Positions 18,175-26,006 of a DNA stretch of 64,000 nucleotides are shown one piece after another. This DNA is from an uncultured Pseudomonadales bacterium (GTDB lineage: Bacteria > Pseudomonadota > Gammaproteobacteria > Pseudomonadales > Cellvibrionaceae). Location: the NCBI GenBank assembly GCA_947494095.1, contig CANLTI010000006.1, positions 51,606 through 115,605 on the forward strand. Direction: 5' to 3'. The position numbers were made by a program, and so were the translations under genes. The notes under the pieces are model-generated. The model was not told the origin of the DNA and did no database searches. It saw only the letters and a program-made list of their open reading frames with translations. Position 1 is the first letter of the stretch. Each line of letters opens with the position of its first letter.

Positions 18175-18219
18175 ATAACTTAAATAAATGGCTTAAATAG
18201 AGAACTTAAACAAATAGTT
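18168..18219 (+). repeat. Imperfect 26-bp tandem duplication at the bufC stop
   Basis: Two adjacent copies (18168-18193 and 18194-18219) share TAAATAGA, AACTTAAA and AAAT blocks and differ at about four positions. The first copy contains the bufC stop codon. It is AT-rich with no gene in it, and is probably a slippage product in the gap before the DoxX gene. Confidence 0.8.
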
Positions 18220-18254
18220 TAAAACGTAATTTTTAAACAAGGTAATAACTGACT

Positions 18255-18710
18255 ATGACTGCAATCAAAAAAATATTATTACAATTAAATGCGCTTATTG
18301 TGTTGTTAGAGACATTGGTGCAACCCATCTTTTTATTGGGCGCCAGAGTTTATGTTGGATGGGTGTTTTTTTCGGCAGGGTTAAGCAAATTAAAAGACTG
18401 GGAGAGCACGCTAGAGTTGTTTGAATATGAGTATGCCGTGCCAGTACTGAATTTTGAAGTGGCTGCGTACTTAGCGACATTTGGTGAGATCGCACTACCT
18501 ATATTACTTATCCTTGGGCTTGCGACTCGCTTTAGTGCGGCGGGCTTAACAATACTAAATATTGTTGCAGTGATTAGCCTAGAGGAAATGGCACCTGCGG
18601 CTTATTACTTACACGTTATTTGGGGTTTATTGCTAGCTCAGATTATATTATTTAGCGCAGGTTTTTTATCGCTCGATAAAGTTGTGAAAATGAAATTAGC
18701 TAACGTTTAA
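18255..18710 (+). CDS. DoxX family membrane protein of the bufferin operon
   Basis: A 151-residue integral membrane protein with four hydrophobic segments. It contains the DoxX signature LLGARVYVGWVFFSAGLSKL near the N-terminus, then an EIALPILLILGLATRFSAAG segment. DoxX proteins are regular members of bufA-bufB-bufC operons. The gene follows bufC on the same strand after about 80 bases, with AAGG upstream of its ATG. The role in metallophore handling is inferred. The stop codon overlaps an 8-bp target duplication of a downstream R1 element. Confidence 0.87.
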   Translation: MTAIKKILLQLNALIVLLETLVQPIFLLGARVYVGWVFFSAGLSKLKDWESTLELFEYEYAVPVLNFEVAAYLATFGEIALPILLILGLATRFSAAGLTILNIVAVISLEEMAPAAYYLHVIWGLLLAQIILFSAGFLSLDKVVKMKLANV

Positions 18711-18716
18711 TTTTTA

Positions 18717-18793
18717 GCCACTATTGCGAGATACCAAAAATAATCCACCAGCCCCCATCTGGTGATGGTTCATCAGCTTGGCTCAATAGGTAC
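18717..18793 (+). mobile_element. R1 mini-element copy B (77 bp) with perfect 8-bp target duplication
   Basis: The left end GCCACTATTGCG and right end GGCTCAATAGGTAC are diverged forms of the R1 termini. The 8 bases AATTTTTA flank it on both sides (18709-18716 and 18794-18801). The interior shares AATAATCCA and the TTCATCAGCT block with the long copies. It inserted right at the end of the DoxX gene, overlapping the stop codon with the duplicated target. Confidence 0.75.
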
Positions 18794-18811
18794 AATTTTT
18801 AGTGAGTGACA

Positions 18812-18840
18812 AAAGGGGCGTAACGGCCTCTTTATTTTTA
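18812..18840. terminator. Bidirectional terminator between DoxX and the recombinase
   Basis: AAAGGGGC and GCCTCTTT pair (one G-T wobble on the plus strand) around a GTAACG loop, followed by ATTTTTA on the plus strand and by TTTT on the minus strand. It sits between two convergent genes. Confidence 0.75.
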
Positions 18841-18847
18841 GCGCTTA

Positions 18848-20104
18848 TTAGCCACTAAAAAAGTGCTTCTTTTTACCTGATTGGTGGCGTTCACGTAAGT
18901 CGCTGTCAATGTATTTGTCTGTGGTGGCCATGGTGGCATGACCGGCATCGTCGCGTACATGCTCGCGTGGTCGCACTTTGACATCTTCACTAATACCCGT
19001 GTGCCGCAGCCAGTGAACGGTGGCTGCCCGCAAGTCTTCAGCGTCGTTACCCATATTTTCTTCATGCATTTTTTGAAAGGCTAGATCAAATAGCTCTTGT
19101 ACGAGTGTACGAATTTGGCGCGTGCTGGTAACGGCCCCTTTGCGGCCTATTTTAGATACTAGCGGTGTTGTTTCACCTTGGCTCGGTAGTGCAGGGAGGC
19201 CCCGGTAAACACGGTAGCGTTTAAGTGCGCCCATCACCTCATCTGATACGGCAATCATCCGGTTTTTATTGCCTTTACCGGTTACATAAAACCACCAATT
19301 ACCATCCATATCACGTTTAAAATCGCCCATCACCGGCGTTGCGCGTTCATCAGCGACTAGCTCAGAAATACGTAAGTACATGCCCATTAGACAGCAAATA
19401 ATAAACAATGAACGCTCATATTTGGAGGGGTTTTCTTGGGCCAGCTCGCGCGCCAAATCTACGACATAGCTCCATTGCAAATTAGTGATGCGACGCACCG
19501 GTGCTGCGCGCTGTTCGCGTTGCAAAAATTGACTTTTTTGGCGGATTAAGTTGACCGGATTTGCGTCGGTCAGGCCTTCTTGCGTTAAAAAATTATAAAA
19601 CGACGATAAAATAGAAAAACTGGCTCGCACGGCTGATTGCGAAAGCTCGTAGTCGGCAGTAGTGGGGGTTTGCCCCATGGCGGTTTGTACTTTGGAAATA
19701 CCCGCCACAAAAGGGCGCCATGCAGGGTTTTGGATACGTGCGCCATTGCGCTTTAAAAATCGAGCGACATTTTTGGTGCCTATCCAAGCCTCGGGTGGGG
19801 CGCGATTAAAGTCAATATAGGCGGCAATATGCTCTCGCTTTAAGTGAATGACACTGCGCTGCTCAATAAACCAAGCCCATTGTAAAATACGCTCAAGCTC
19901 GCGCCGATACGCATTGAACGTTGCGCTGCTACCGAGGTAGCTACATAAAAATTTAAGGGCGTACTCATAGTCTTCAATAGCCCCGTCAACAATCGCGTTT
20001 TGGCCAAAAAAAGGCTGAACATTAAAAAATTTAGTGGCAAACGGGTTGGGCATAAACTCCGCTTGATCAAAAATAGGGCTGGGAGCTAATTGCTTGGCTT
20101 TCAT
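18848..20104 (-). CDS. Tyrosine site-specific recombinase (phage integrase family)
   Basis: A 418-residue recombinase. The N-terminal half is a helical core-binding region. The catalytic domain has the first Arg in GMYLRISELV (near residue 243), a Lys in GKGNKNR, the box-II HWLRHTG (near 366), a His in GHATMATT, and the tyrosine in DKYIDSDL (near 397), so all active residues are present. It is longer than XerC/XerD. It stands alone between ordinary chromosomal genes, with no neighbouring phage genes or visible attachment repeats, so it may be a resident solitary recombinase. Confidence 0.9.
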   Translation of the reverse strand: MKAKQLAPSPIFDQAEFMPNPFATKFFNVQPFFGQNAIVDGAIEDYEYALKFLCSYLGSSATFNAYRRELERILQWAWFIEQRSVIHLKREHIAAYIDFNRAPPEAWIGTKNVARFLKRNGARIQNPAWRPFVAGISKVQTAMGQTPTTADYELSQSAVRASFSILSSFYNFLTQEGLTDANPVNLIRQKSQFLQREQRAAPVRRITNLQWSYVVDLARELAQENPSKYERSLFIICCLMGMYLRISELVADERATPVMGDFKRDMDGNWWFYVTGKGNKNRMIAVSDEVMGALKRYRVYRGLPALPSQGETTPLVSKIGRKGAVTSTRQIRTLVQELFDLAFQKMHEENMGNDAEDLRAATVHWLRHTGISEDVKVRPREHVRDDAGHATMATTDKYIDSDLRERHQSGKKKHFFSG

Positions 20105-20290
20105 GATGTTTTGTCACTCTTGAAGCGGGGTGACTCAGGCTTGCCCCAGGGGTTAGATCAAAAATGCGTTTTCACGATCAGATTGTGAAGCCTACCCACA
20201 CATTGCTGCGAGAGTAGGTATTAGAGACTAGGCATTAAGGCATAAGGTGGGAGCTGTATAAAAGTGTGTAATGATACTCAGTGGTACGAT

Positions 20291-21148
20291 TTACTCAGGT
20301 TCGTCAGCTTCTCGAATGCGCTCGAGTCTTTCTTGTTCTTCTTCGAAGGCGGCTTTAATTTCGAGGAGTACGGAGTCGACATTGGCCTCTTCTTCTTCGG
20401 CTTCAAAAACACCGGTCAGTGCAAAATCTGGATCCAAATCACCTTCTTCAAAGAGCGCCCATATTTCATCGCCATAGCGGGTATTGATAAGCTCGGGAGC
20501 AAATTGTGCGTAGTACTCTGTAATATTAAGAACATCGCGATCAAACATGGCGCGCGCATTGTTATTAGCGGCAGCATCAACGGCTTGGGGAAGGTCAATA
20601 ATCACAGGACCATAATCATCGACCAGTACATTAAACTCAGAAAGGTCACCGTGCACCATGCCTGCATACAGCATGCGCAAAATGTATTGCATCATCACCG
20701 CATGATCTTCACGGGCTTGCTCGGCATCCATACTCACGTCATTGAGACGTGGCGCAACACTGCCGTCTTCCATGCAAACGAGGTCCATTAATAAGACCCC
20801 ATCATAGCAACCGTACGATTGTGGTACGCGAACACCGGCCTTAGCTAAGCGAATTAAGGCATCAGATTCGGCGCTTTGCCAAGCCTCTTCTTGCTGGTCG
20901 CGACCAAATTTTGAGCCTTTTTCCATGGCGCGCTGGCGGCGACTATTGCGGACTTTACGACCTTCTTGATAGGTGACAGCCTTTTTAAAGCTACGCTTGG
21001 CGGCGTCTTTGTAGACCTTGGCTGCACGCAAAGTCTCCCCGCAACGCACGACGTAAACAGAGGCTTCTTTTCCGCTCATTAAGGCGCTGACAACTTCATC
21101 AATTAAGCCATCGCTGTATAAGGGTTGGAGTCTTTTGGGGATTTTCAT
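20291..21148 (-). CDS. RIO-type serine protein kinase
   Basis: A 285-residue RIO1-like kinase as found in gammaproteobacteria. It has the nucleotide-binding start SGKEASVYVV, the catalytic loop MVHGDLSEFNVLV, and the metal-binding IIDLPQAVD that replaces the DFG motif. The C-terminus is strongly acidic. Bacterial RIO kinases are poorly characterised; a role in ribosome-related or stress signalling is likely but not shown. It lies 62 bases downstream of tusA on the same strand. Confidence 0.92.
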   Translation of the reverse strand: MKIPKRLQPLYSDGLIDEVVSALMSGKEASVYVVRCGETLRAAKVYKDAAKRSFKKAVTYQEGRKVRNSRRQRAMEKGSKFGRDQQEEAWQSAESDALIRLAKAGVRVPQSYGCYDGVLLMDLVCMEDGSVAPRLNDVSMDAEQAREDHAVMMQYILRMLYAGMVHGDLSEFNVLVDDYGPVIIDLPQAVDAAANNNARAMFDRDVLNITEYYAQFAPELINTRYGDEIWALFEEGDLDPDFALTGVFEAEEEEANVDSVLLEIKAAFEEEQERLERIREADEPE

Positions 21149-21209
21149 AATGACTTATTTGCAGTACTTATCAGTGAATTATTATTGTGTAATATAAAGT
21201 GCTTAAGCA

Positions 21210-21482
21210 TTAGTTTAACCGCTTTATATAAAATGTGAAGGCACTCTCAGTCACTTCACAGGCGGCAAGTTCATGCCCTAAAAAATCACAAAACTTAGGA
21301 ATGTCTCGCTGTGTTGAGGGGTCGGTGGCCACAACTTTAACCACTCCCCCAATAGCGATGTCAGCGATCGCGCCATGAAGCATCATGACAGGTTCTGGGC
21401 AGTATAACCCTTGTGTGTCTAATAATATGCTTTGCGACTCTAACTCGGCGAGTTGCTGTTGGCTGTGTGCGCTCATGCCCAT
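21210..21482 (-). CDS. tusA: Sulfur carrier protein TusA
   Basis: A 90-residue protein with the TusA motif LDTQGLYCPEPVMMLH; the carrier cysteine is in CPEP at residues 28-31. TusA passes persulfide sulfur from IscS toward tRNA 2-thiouridine synthesis and other pathways. It lies 2 bases after the miaB stop on the same strand, so two sulfur-related tRNA functions share a transcript. An internal ATG (MSAHS) two codons later is an equally good start. Confidence 0.93.
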   Translation of the reverse strand: MGMSAHSQQQLAELESQSILLDTQGLYCPEPVMMLHGAIADIAIGGVVKVVATDPSTQRDIPKFCDFLGHELAACEVTESAFTFYIKRLN

Positions 21483-21484
21483 CC

Positions 21485-22855
21485 TTAATCGTCTAATTCA
21501 GAGCCTAACAAAATACCACGTAACGAGTTAGGCAGTGCTTGCTCAATTAAAACATCGGCAAATTTGCCGATCAACTCGGGTTGATCGCACTTAAAGTTGA
21601 CTACGCGGTTATTTTCGGTACGGCCCGATAGCTCGCCAGGGTCTTTTTTGGAGTAGCCTGTTACAAGTACGCGCTCTGTATTGCCGACCATTTTACGGCT
21701 GATGTCTTGAGCTTGCTGCACGATACGATTTTGCAGAATTTTAAGGCGCTCTTTTTTGAGTGTCTCGGGTGTATCATCTTCGTAGCTGGCCGCCGGTGTG
21801 CCTGGGCGCGGGCTATAAATAAAGCTAAAAGAATTATCAAACCCCACCGCTTGAATCAAGTTCATGGTGGCTTCAAAGTCTTTTTCGGTTTCGCCAGGAA
21901 AGCCAATAATAAAGTCTGAACTAAAACTCATGTTAGGGCGCAACGCTTTAATACGGCGCAGCTTAGATTTGTACTCTAGAGCGGTATGCCCGCGTTTCAT
22001 CGCCATAAGAATGCGGTCAGAGCCACTTTGCACAGGTAAATGAATGTGGCTGACTAGCTCGGGCACTTCGTCATAGACATTAATCAAGCTATCACTAAAC
22101 TCAACAGGGTGCGAGGTGGTAAAGCGAATGCGATCAATGCCTGGGGTTTTAGCGACTAAGGTGATTAACTCCGCCAAATCGACCATGCCATCGGGGCCGT
22201 CACCGCGGTATGCATTCACGTTTTGACCCAATAAATTCACTTCGCGAACACCTTGGGCCGCCAAATGCGCGATCTCTTGCAGTACATCGGTTGCAGGGCG
22301 ACTCACCTCTTCACCTCGAGTATAAGGAACAACACAAAAGGTACAGTACTTAGAGCAGCCTTCCATAACAGAGACAAACGCACTAGCGCCGTCAGCGGCC
22401 GGTTGTGGTAAGTTATCGAACTTTTCAATTTCAGGGAAGCTGATATCAACCAATACAGTGCCATCGGCTTGCGGTTTTTTATCGATCATCTCAGGCAAGC
22501 GATGCAATGTTTGTGGGCCAAAGACTAAATCTACAAACGGGGCGCGTTCGGCAATGGCTTCGCCTTCTTGGCTGGCCACACAGCCACCCACGCCAATGAT
22601 GAGGTCGGGGTTGGTCTTTTTGAGGTTTTTCCAGCGGCCCAATTGATGAAAGAGTTTTTCTTGGGCTTTTTCACGTATCGAGCAGGTGTTGACCAGTAAT
22701 ACGTCAGCTTCTTCGGGGTTGTCTGTGGCGATCATTTCGTGTGATTCGCCCAGCAAATCACGCATACGCGATGAATCATATTCGTTCATCTGGCAACCGT
22801 GGGTTTGAATAAACAGCTTTTTGGTTGGTTTCGATGCGGTGGTTTGATCAGACAT
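21485..22855 (-). CDS. miaB: tRNA-2-methylthio-N6-dimethylallyladenosine synthase MiaB
   Basis: A 456-residue radical-SAM methylthiotransferase. The first iron-sulfur cluster is held by cysteines in [23 protein letters not shown] and [11 protein letters not shown]. The radical-SAM cluster motif is [15 protein letters not shown], and a C-terminal TRAM domain follows. It methylthiolates i6A37 in tRNAs. The ATG at 22855 gives the standard start (MSDQ...[12 protein letters not shown]); an upstream open extension to 22963 is judged untranslated. It is followed by tusA after 2 bases. Confidence 0.96.
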   Translation of the reverse strand: MSDQTTASKPTKKLFIQTHGCQMNEYDSSRMRDLLGESHEMIATDNPEEADVLLVNTCSIREKAQEKLFHQLGRWKNLKKTNPDLIIGVGGCVASQEGEAIAERAPFVDLVFGPQTLHRLPEMIDKKPQADGTVLVDISFPEIEKFDNLPQPAADGASAFVSVMEGCSKYCTFCVVPYTRGEEVSRPATDVLQEIAHLAAQGVREVNLLGQNVNAYRGDGPDGMVDLAELITLVAKTPGIDRIRFTTSHPVEFSDSLINVYDEVPELVSHIHLPVQSGSDRILMAMKRGHTALEYKSKLRRIKALRPNMSFSSDFIIGFPGETEKDFEATMNLIQAVGFDNSFSFIYSPRPGTPAASYEDDTPETLKKERLKILQNRIVQQAQDISRKMVGNTERVLVTGYSKKDPGELSGRTENNRVVNFKCDQPELIGKFADVLIEQALPNSLRGILLGSELDD

Positions 22856-23264
22856 AAAATACGAACTCTTGGGGCTAGGCTTGGAAGCGGACTTCAAAGT
22901 GGGCTTATAAAAAAGTGGGCTTATACAATAGCTTAAGGATATTGCGAGTATTGCGCTAATCATTGAGCGCGCTCAGTAAGCTTAAGCCATAAAATGACCT
23001 TGCATTATACGCGCTTTGCTGGCGCTTGCATCCCACGGCACAAATAAATCGCTTTTGTCGCAGCGCGCAAGCGGTATCCTGTATGCCAACTAATGACTTT
23101 ATCCGTCGCATAACCGTTGGAATTGCACGATAAGCTTGCTACTGTGCGGTTGTATTTCGTATTTCATACCCCATCTTGTGGGGCACTATTTTTGGGTTTG
23201 AGGCACTTTCACTATGCGGAGTGTGCCTTCAAACCTTGTGTTATGTGCATTATTTGAGAAATTT
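22856..23264. other. Divergent region between miaB and the DUF1820 gene
   Basis: A 409-base gap. A perfect 12-bp palindrome, TGAGCGCGCTCA, lies at 22964-22975 on the miaB promoter side and could be an operator. No RNA gene or small ORF is convincing. Confidence 0.5.
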
Positions 23265-23594
23265 ATGGCCAGTTCGCCCATCTATAAAGTTGTTTTTTAC
23301 AATCAAAATCAAGTGTTTGAAGTGTTTTGCCGCGCTATTTATCAAAGCGAGATGTACGGTTTTATTGAAGTAGAAGAGTTTGTGTTTGGAGAGCGCTCGC
23401 AATTATTAGTCGACCCGAGCGAAGAAAAACTGAAAAACGAGTTTGCTGGTGTTAACCGCTCGTACATACCGGCGCATTCAGTGATTCGTATTGACGAAGT
23501 CGAAAGTGAAGGCGCTGTGAAAGTCACCGATATCAAGCCCGGTGAAAAATCGAATATGGTGCAGTTCCCTATTCCTGGCCCCAGAAGTGATTAA
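23265..23594 (+). CDS. DUF1820 family protein
   Basis: A 109-residue cytosolic protein matching DUF1820 in length and pattern: IYKVVFYNQNQVFEVFCR, then GFIEVEEFVFGE, and a C-terminal SYIPAHSVIRIDEV. The start at ATG 23265 (MASSPIYKVVF) is preferred because it gives the family length and TGAGA lies just upstream; the longer reading from 23214 does not look conserved. The function is unknown. The hydrolase gene starts 4 bases after its stop, so they form an operon. Confidence 0.88.
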   Translation: MASSPIYKVVFYNQNQVFEVFCRAIYQSEMYGFIEVEEFVFGERSQLLVDPSEEKLKNEFAGVNRSYIPAHSVIRIDEVESEGAVKVTDIKPGEKSNMVQFPIPGPRSD

Positions 23595-23597
23595 GCT

Positions 23598-24386
23598 ATG
23601 CCCGTTAATGATGTCAATGTAGAGCCCCTGTATTTTCGCAAGCAAGGGCAGGGCGAGCCTGTTGTTATTATACACGGCTTGTTCGGCTCGATGGAAAACC
23701 TAGGGGCGCAAGCCCGCGCGCTAGCTAAGCACTTTTGTGTGTACAGCCTTGATCTCCCTAACCATGGTCGCTCAGCGCATAGCCCCACCATGACACTCAG
23801 CTCGATGGCAACCCTAGTGAGTGAATGGATGGCCGCGCAAGGTTTGCCAAGCGCTATGTTTGTGGGCCATTCATTGGGCGGTAAGGTGGCAATGGAACTC
23901 GCGCTGCAACACCCTGAGCAATGTCAAAAATTAGTCGTGCTCGATATTGCCCCTGTTCATTACGAGCCACACCATACACAAGTTTTCAAAGGCTTACTGG
24001 CGTTAAACCCTGCATTGCTCGAGTCGAGAGCTCAAGCTGATACCGAGCTTAAAGCGCATGTTACCGAGCCTGCTGTGCGCAGCTTTTTACTCAAAAACCT
24101 CGTTAAAGAGACGCAAGGTTTTAGCTGGCGCATGAATCTGCCTGTGATTCATGCTTGCTATCCCGATCTTATTGCTGCCAACACACGGCCGGAGCACCCT
24201 TACGAAGGTGAAGTGTTGTTTATTAAAGGTGCCCAGTCCGATTACATTTTAGAGCAATACCGCGATGCGATTGCAGTGCGCTTCCCTAAGGCTAAGTTGC
24301 GCTTAGTTGCGGGCACTGGGCACTGGCTGCATGCCGAAAAGCCTGAGCGTATCGCCCAACTGACGGTACAGTTTTTGACGGGGTAG
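23598..24386 (+). CDS. Alpha/beta hydrolase, YbfF-like esterase
   Basis: A 262-residue alpha/beta hydrolase. The oxyanion region IIHGLFGSMEN, the nucleophile elbow GHSLGGK, and the catalytic histidine in GTGHWLHAEKPE are all present. The full-length alignment pattern is that of YbfF, an acyl-CoA/short-chain esterase. It is translationally close to the DUF1820 gene (4-base gap). The physiological substrate is unknown. Confidence 0.9.
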   Translation: MPVNDVNVEPLYFRKQGQGEPVVIIHGLFGSMENLGAQARALAKHFCVYSLDLPNHGRSAHSPTMTLSSMATLVSEWMAAQGLPSAMFVGHSLGGKVAMELALQHPEQCQKLVVLDIAPVHYEPHHTQVFKGLLALNPALLESRAQADTELKAHVTEPAVRSFLLKNLVKETQGFSWRMNLPVIHACYPDLIAANTRPEHPYEGEVLFIKGAQSDYILEQYRDAIAVRFPKAKLRLVAGTGHWLHAEKPERIAQLTVQFLTG

Positions 24387-24489
24387 TCGTTGTATTGTTG
24401 GCTTAGTCTATTATATAAGTTAGTCTTTTTAACCACATGCGCGCCATTGCGGTGGCTCAGTTAATAATAATTAAAATAAGGGTTTTTAC

Positions 24490-25203
24490 GTGGATGACAT
24501 AACCTCTCTTAGTGGCGCCGCGCCACACGCCAATAGCCTGCCTGATGTCTCTATTGATTGCTTGGTCTTTGGCTTAGATAACGGCCGCCTTAATGTATTG
24601 CTTGCTCAGCATCGCGATGGTATTCGCCAGGGGCAATGGGCATTGCCCGGCGGCCACATTGGTGCCATTGAGGACTTGGATAATGCGGCCTCGCGTATAT
24701 TGCAAGATGTGACCGGAGCACACGAGTTATTCTTAGAGCAGCTACGCGCTTTTGGTCGCGCGGACCGTTTTCCTGACGGGCGTGTGATCACCATTGCTTA
24801 CTATGCGCTTGTCAAGCAAGAAGAGTACAAATTAGCCGCTGGTGGCCCAGCTTCGCAAGTCAAGTGGTGGGATATTCATGACGTACCAGAGCTCGTTTAT
24901 GATCACGCCGAAATACTAGCCCATGGTTTAAAGTCGTTGCGTCACAAAGTGCGCCACGAACCTATAGGCTTTAACTTATTACCCGAAAAATTCACATTAT
25001 TGCAGCTTCAAGAGCTCTACGAATCCATTTTAGGTGTTAGTCTCGATAAGCCTAACTTTCGTCGCAAAATGATGAACATGAAGTTGCTCTTTGACTGCAA
25101 TGAAAAACAGCAAAATGTGGCACATCGCGCCGCCGCTTTGTACCGCTTTGATCAGTCAGTGTATACGGCGCTTGCCGAGCAAGGCTTTAGTTTTGAAGTG
25201 TAA
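24490..25203 (+). CDS. NUDIX domain plus winged-helix regulator (NrtR-like)
   Basis: A 237-residue protein. The N-terminal NUDIX domain (GQWALPGGHI, then DLDNAASRILQDVTGA) departs from the catalytic GX5EX7REUXEEXGU box: the usual REXXEE acidic residues are replaced. The C-terminal part (FTLLQLQELYESILG, FRRKMMNM) is the winged-helix seen in NrtR-type regulators. Such proteins sense ADP-ribose-like compounds and regulate NAD or sugar genes. The start is GTG at 24490. No NAD biosynthesis gene is adjacent, so its target is open. An 11-bp perfect hairpin follows the gene. Confidence 0.87.
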   Translation: MDDITSLSGAAPHANSLPDVSIDCLVFGLDNGRLNVLLAQHRDGIRQGQWALPGGHIGAIEDLDNAASRILQDVTGAHELFLEQLRAFGRADRFPDGRVITIAYYALVKQEEYKLAAGGPASQVKWWDIHDVPELVYDHAEILAHGLKSLRHKVRHEPIGFNLLPEKFTLLQLQELYESILGVSLDKPNFRRKMMNMKLLFDCNEKQQNVAHRAAALYRFDQSVYTALAEQGFSFEV

Positions 25204-25250
25204 TCACAAGCACTAAAAACCGCTATAGCTTTTAGCTAGCATACAATGCT

Positions 25251-25281
25251 ATTAACCCAGCGCTCTATTGGCTGGGTTAAT
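25251..25281 (+). terminator. Perfect 11-bp hairpin after the NrtR-like gene
   Basis: ATTAACCCAGC and GCTGGGTTAAT form a perfect stem with a nine-base loop, 48 bases after the stop. No T-run follows, so termination would be weak; it may also be a protein-binding inverted repeat. Confidence 0.5.
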
Positions 25282-25456
25282 AAACCGAGTTCAGCAGCGT
25301 CTAATTATCTCGAGCAATTAATACCGAAGGTGAGCCCCATTCGGTGCTAATAACACTTACCCCAATCAGTGTAATGTAGCTTCACTCACCCCGCACCGAC
25401 TCAATAATTATTTCTGCTGCCGCAGTGAGTGTAAGCAACCGATTACTTAAATTAAG

Positions 25457-25620
25457 GTAGCTATTCAGGTGTGCTGAAATCGGGCGCTAATGAATCATAG
25501 ACAGGGCCGCTCAAGCCATCTACGACTTGCTTTTCCTGCAAAGCCCAGCGCTTAAATGCCCAGAAAATAATCCATCAGCACCCTATTAGGTGAGGTTTAT
25601 CAGCTGAGCTGAATAGTTGC
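25457..25620 (+). mobile_element. R1 element copy C (164 bp)
   Basis: Left end GTAGCTATTCAG and right end CTGAATAGTTGC. The interior shares GGGCGCTAATGAATCAT, CTCAAGCCATCT, GCGCTTAAATGCCCAG and AATAATCCATCAG blocks with copies D and E, in the same order and orientation. It lacks the 33-bp hairpin modules present in D and E. No target duplication is recognisable, so it may be older. Confidence 0.8.
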
Positions 25621-26006
25621 ACCGACTCTTGCTTTTTTCGCGGCAGCATGGTGGGTGATAGCTATTGCACACTTTTCTTGACTTTATGCGCCGATTTCTA
25701 CTCTTATAAAATTCTTTAAATTATCTATTTCTTATTTCCGGATTATTCCGCTAAAAGCTTCTAACTGTCAACTCTATATTGTTGAATTTGATGGCTGAAT
25801 TTTTTTGGGCTTTATTTTTCTGGCTCTAAAAGATTGTTATGCCCTAATAACTCACTTGATAACTTGGCTTCTTTTTTGAAGGGTTAAATATTGAGTGTCC
25901 TATTAGCCTTATAAAAGCCTTTAAATATAAGGATTTTTTGTGATGAAAGTTTTATAGCGGGGATAATAATTATCCCTATTTTTTTAAATGAGATTAAGAG
26001 AATTTT

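Larger units (their letters stand above)
25204..26006. other. Intergenic region before the eCIS-locus regulator
   Basis: An 803-base gap marking the change from core genes to the accessory locus. It holds the hairpin at 25251, R1 copy C at 25457-25620, and an AT-rich stretch from about 25670 to 26006 that presumably carries the regulator's promoter. No ORF with a ribosome site was found. Confidence 0.6.
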
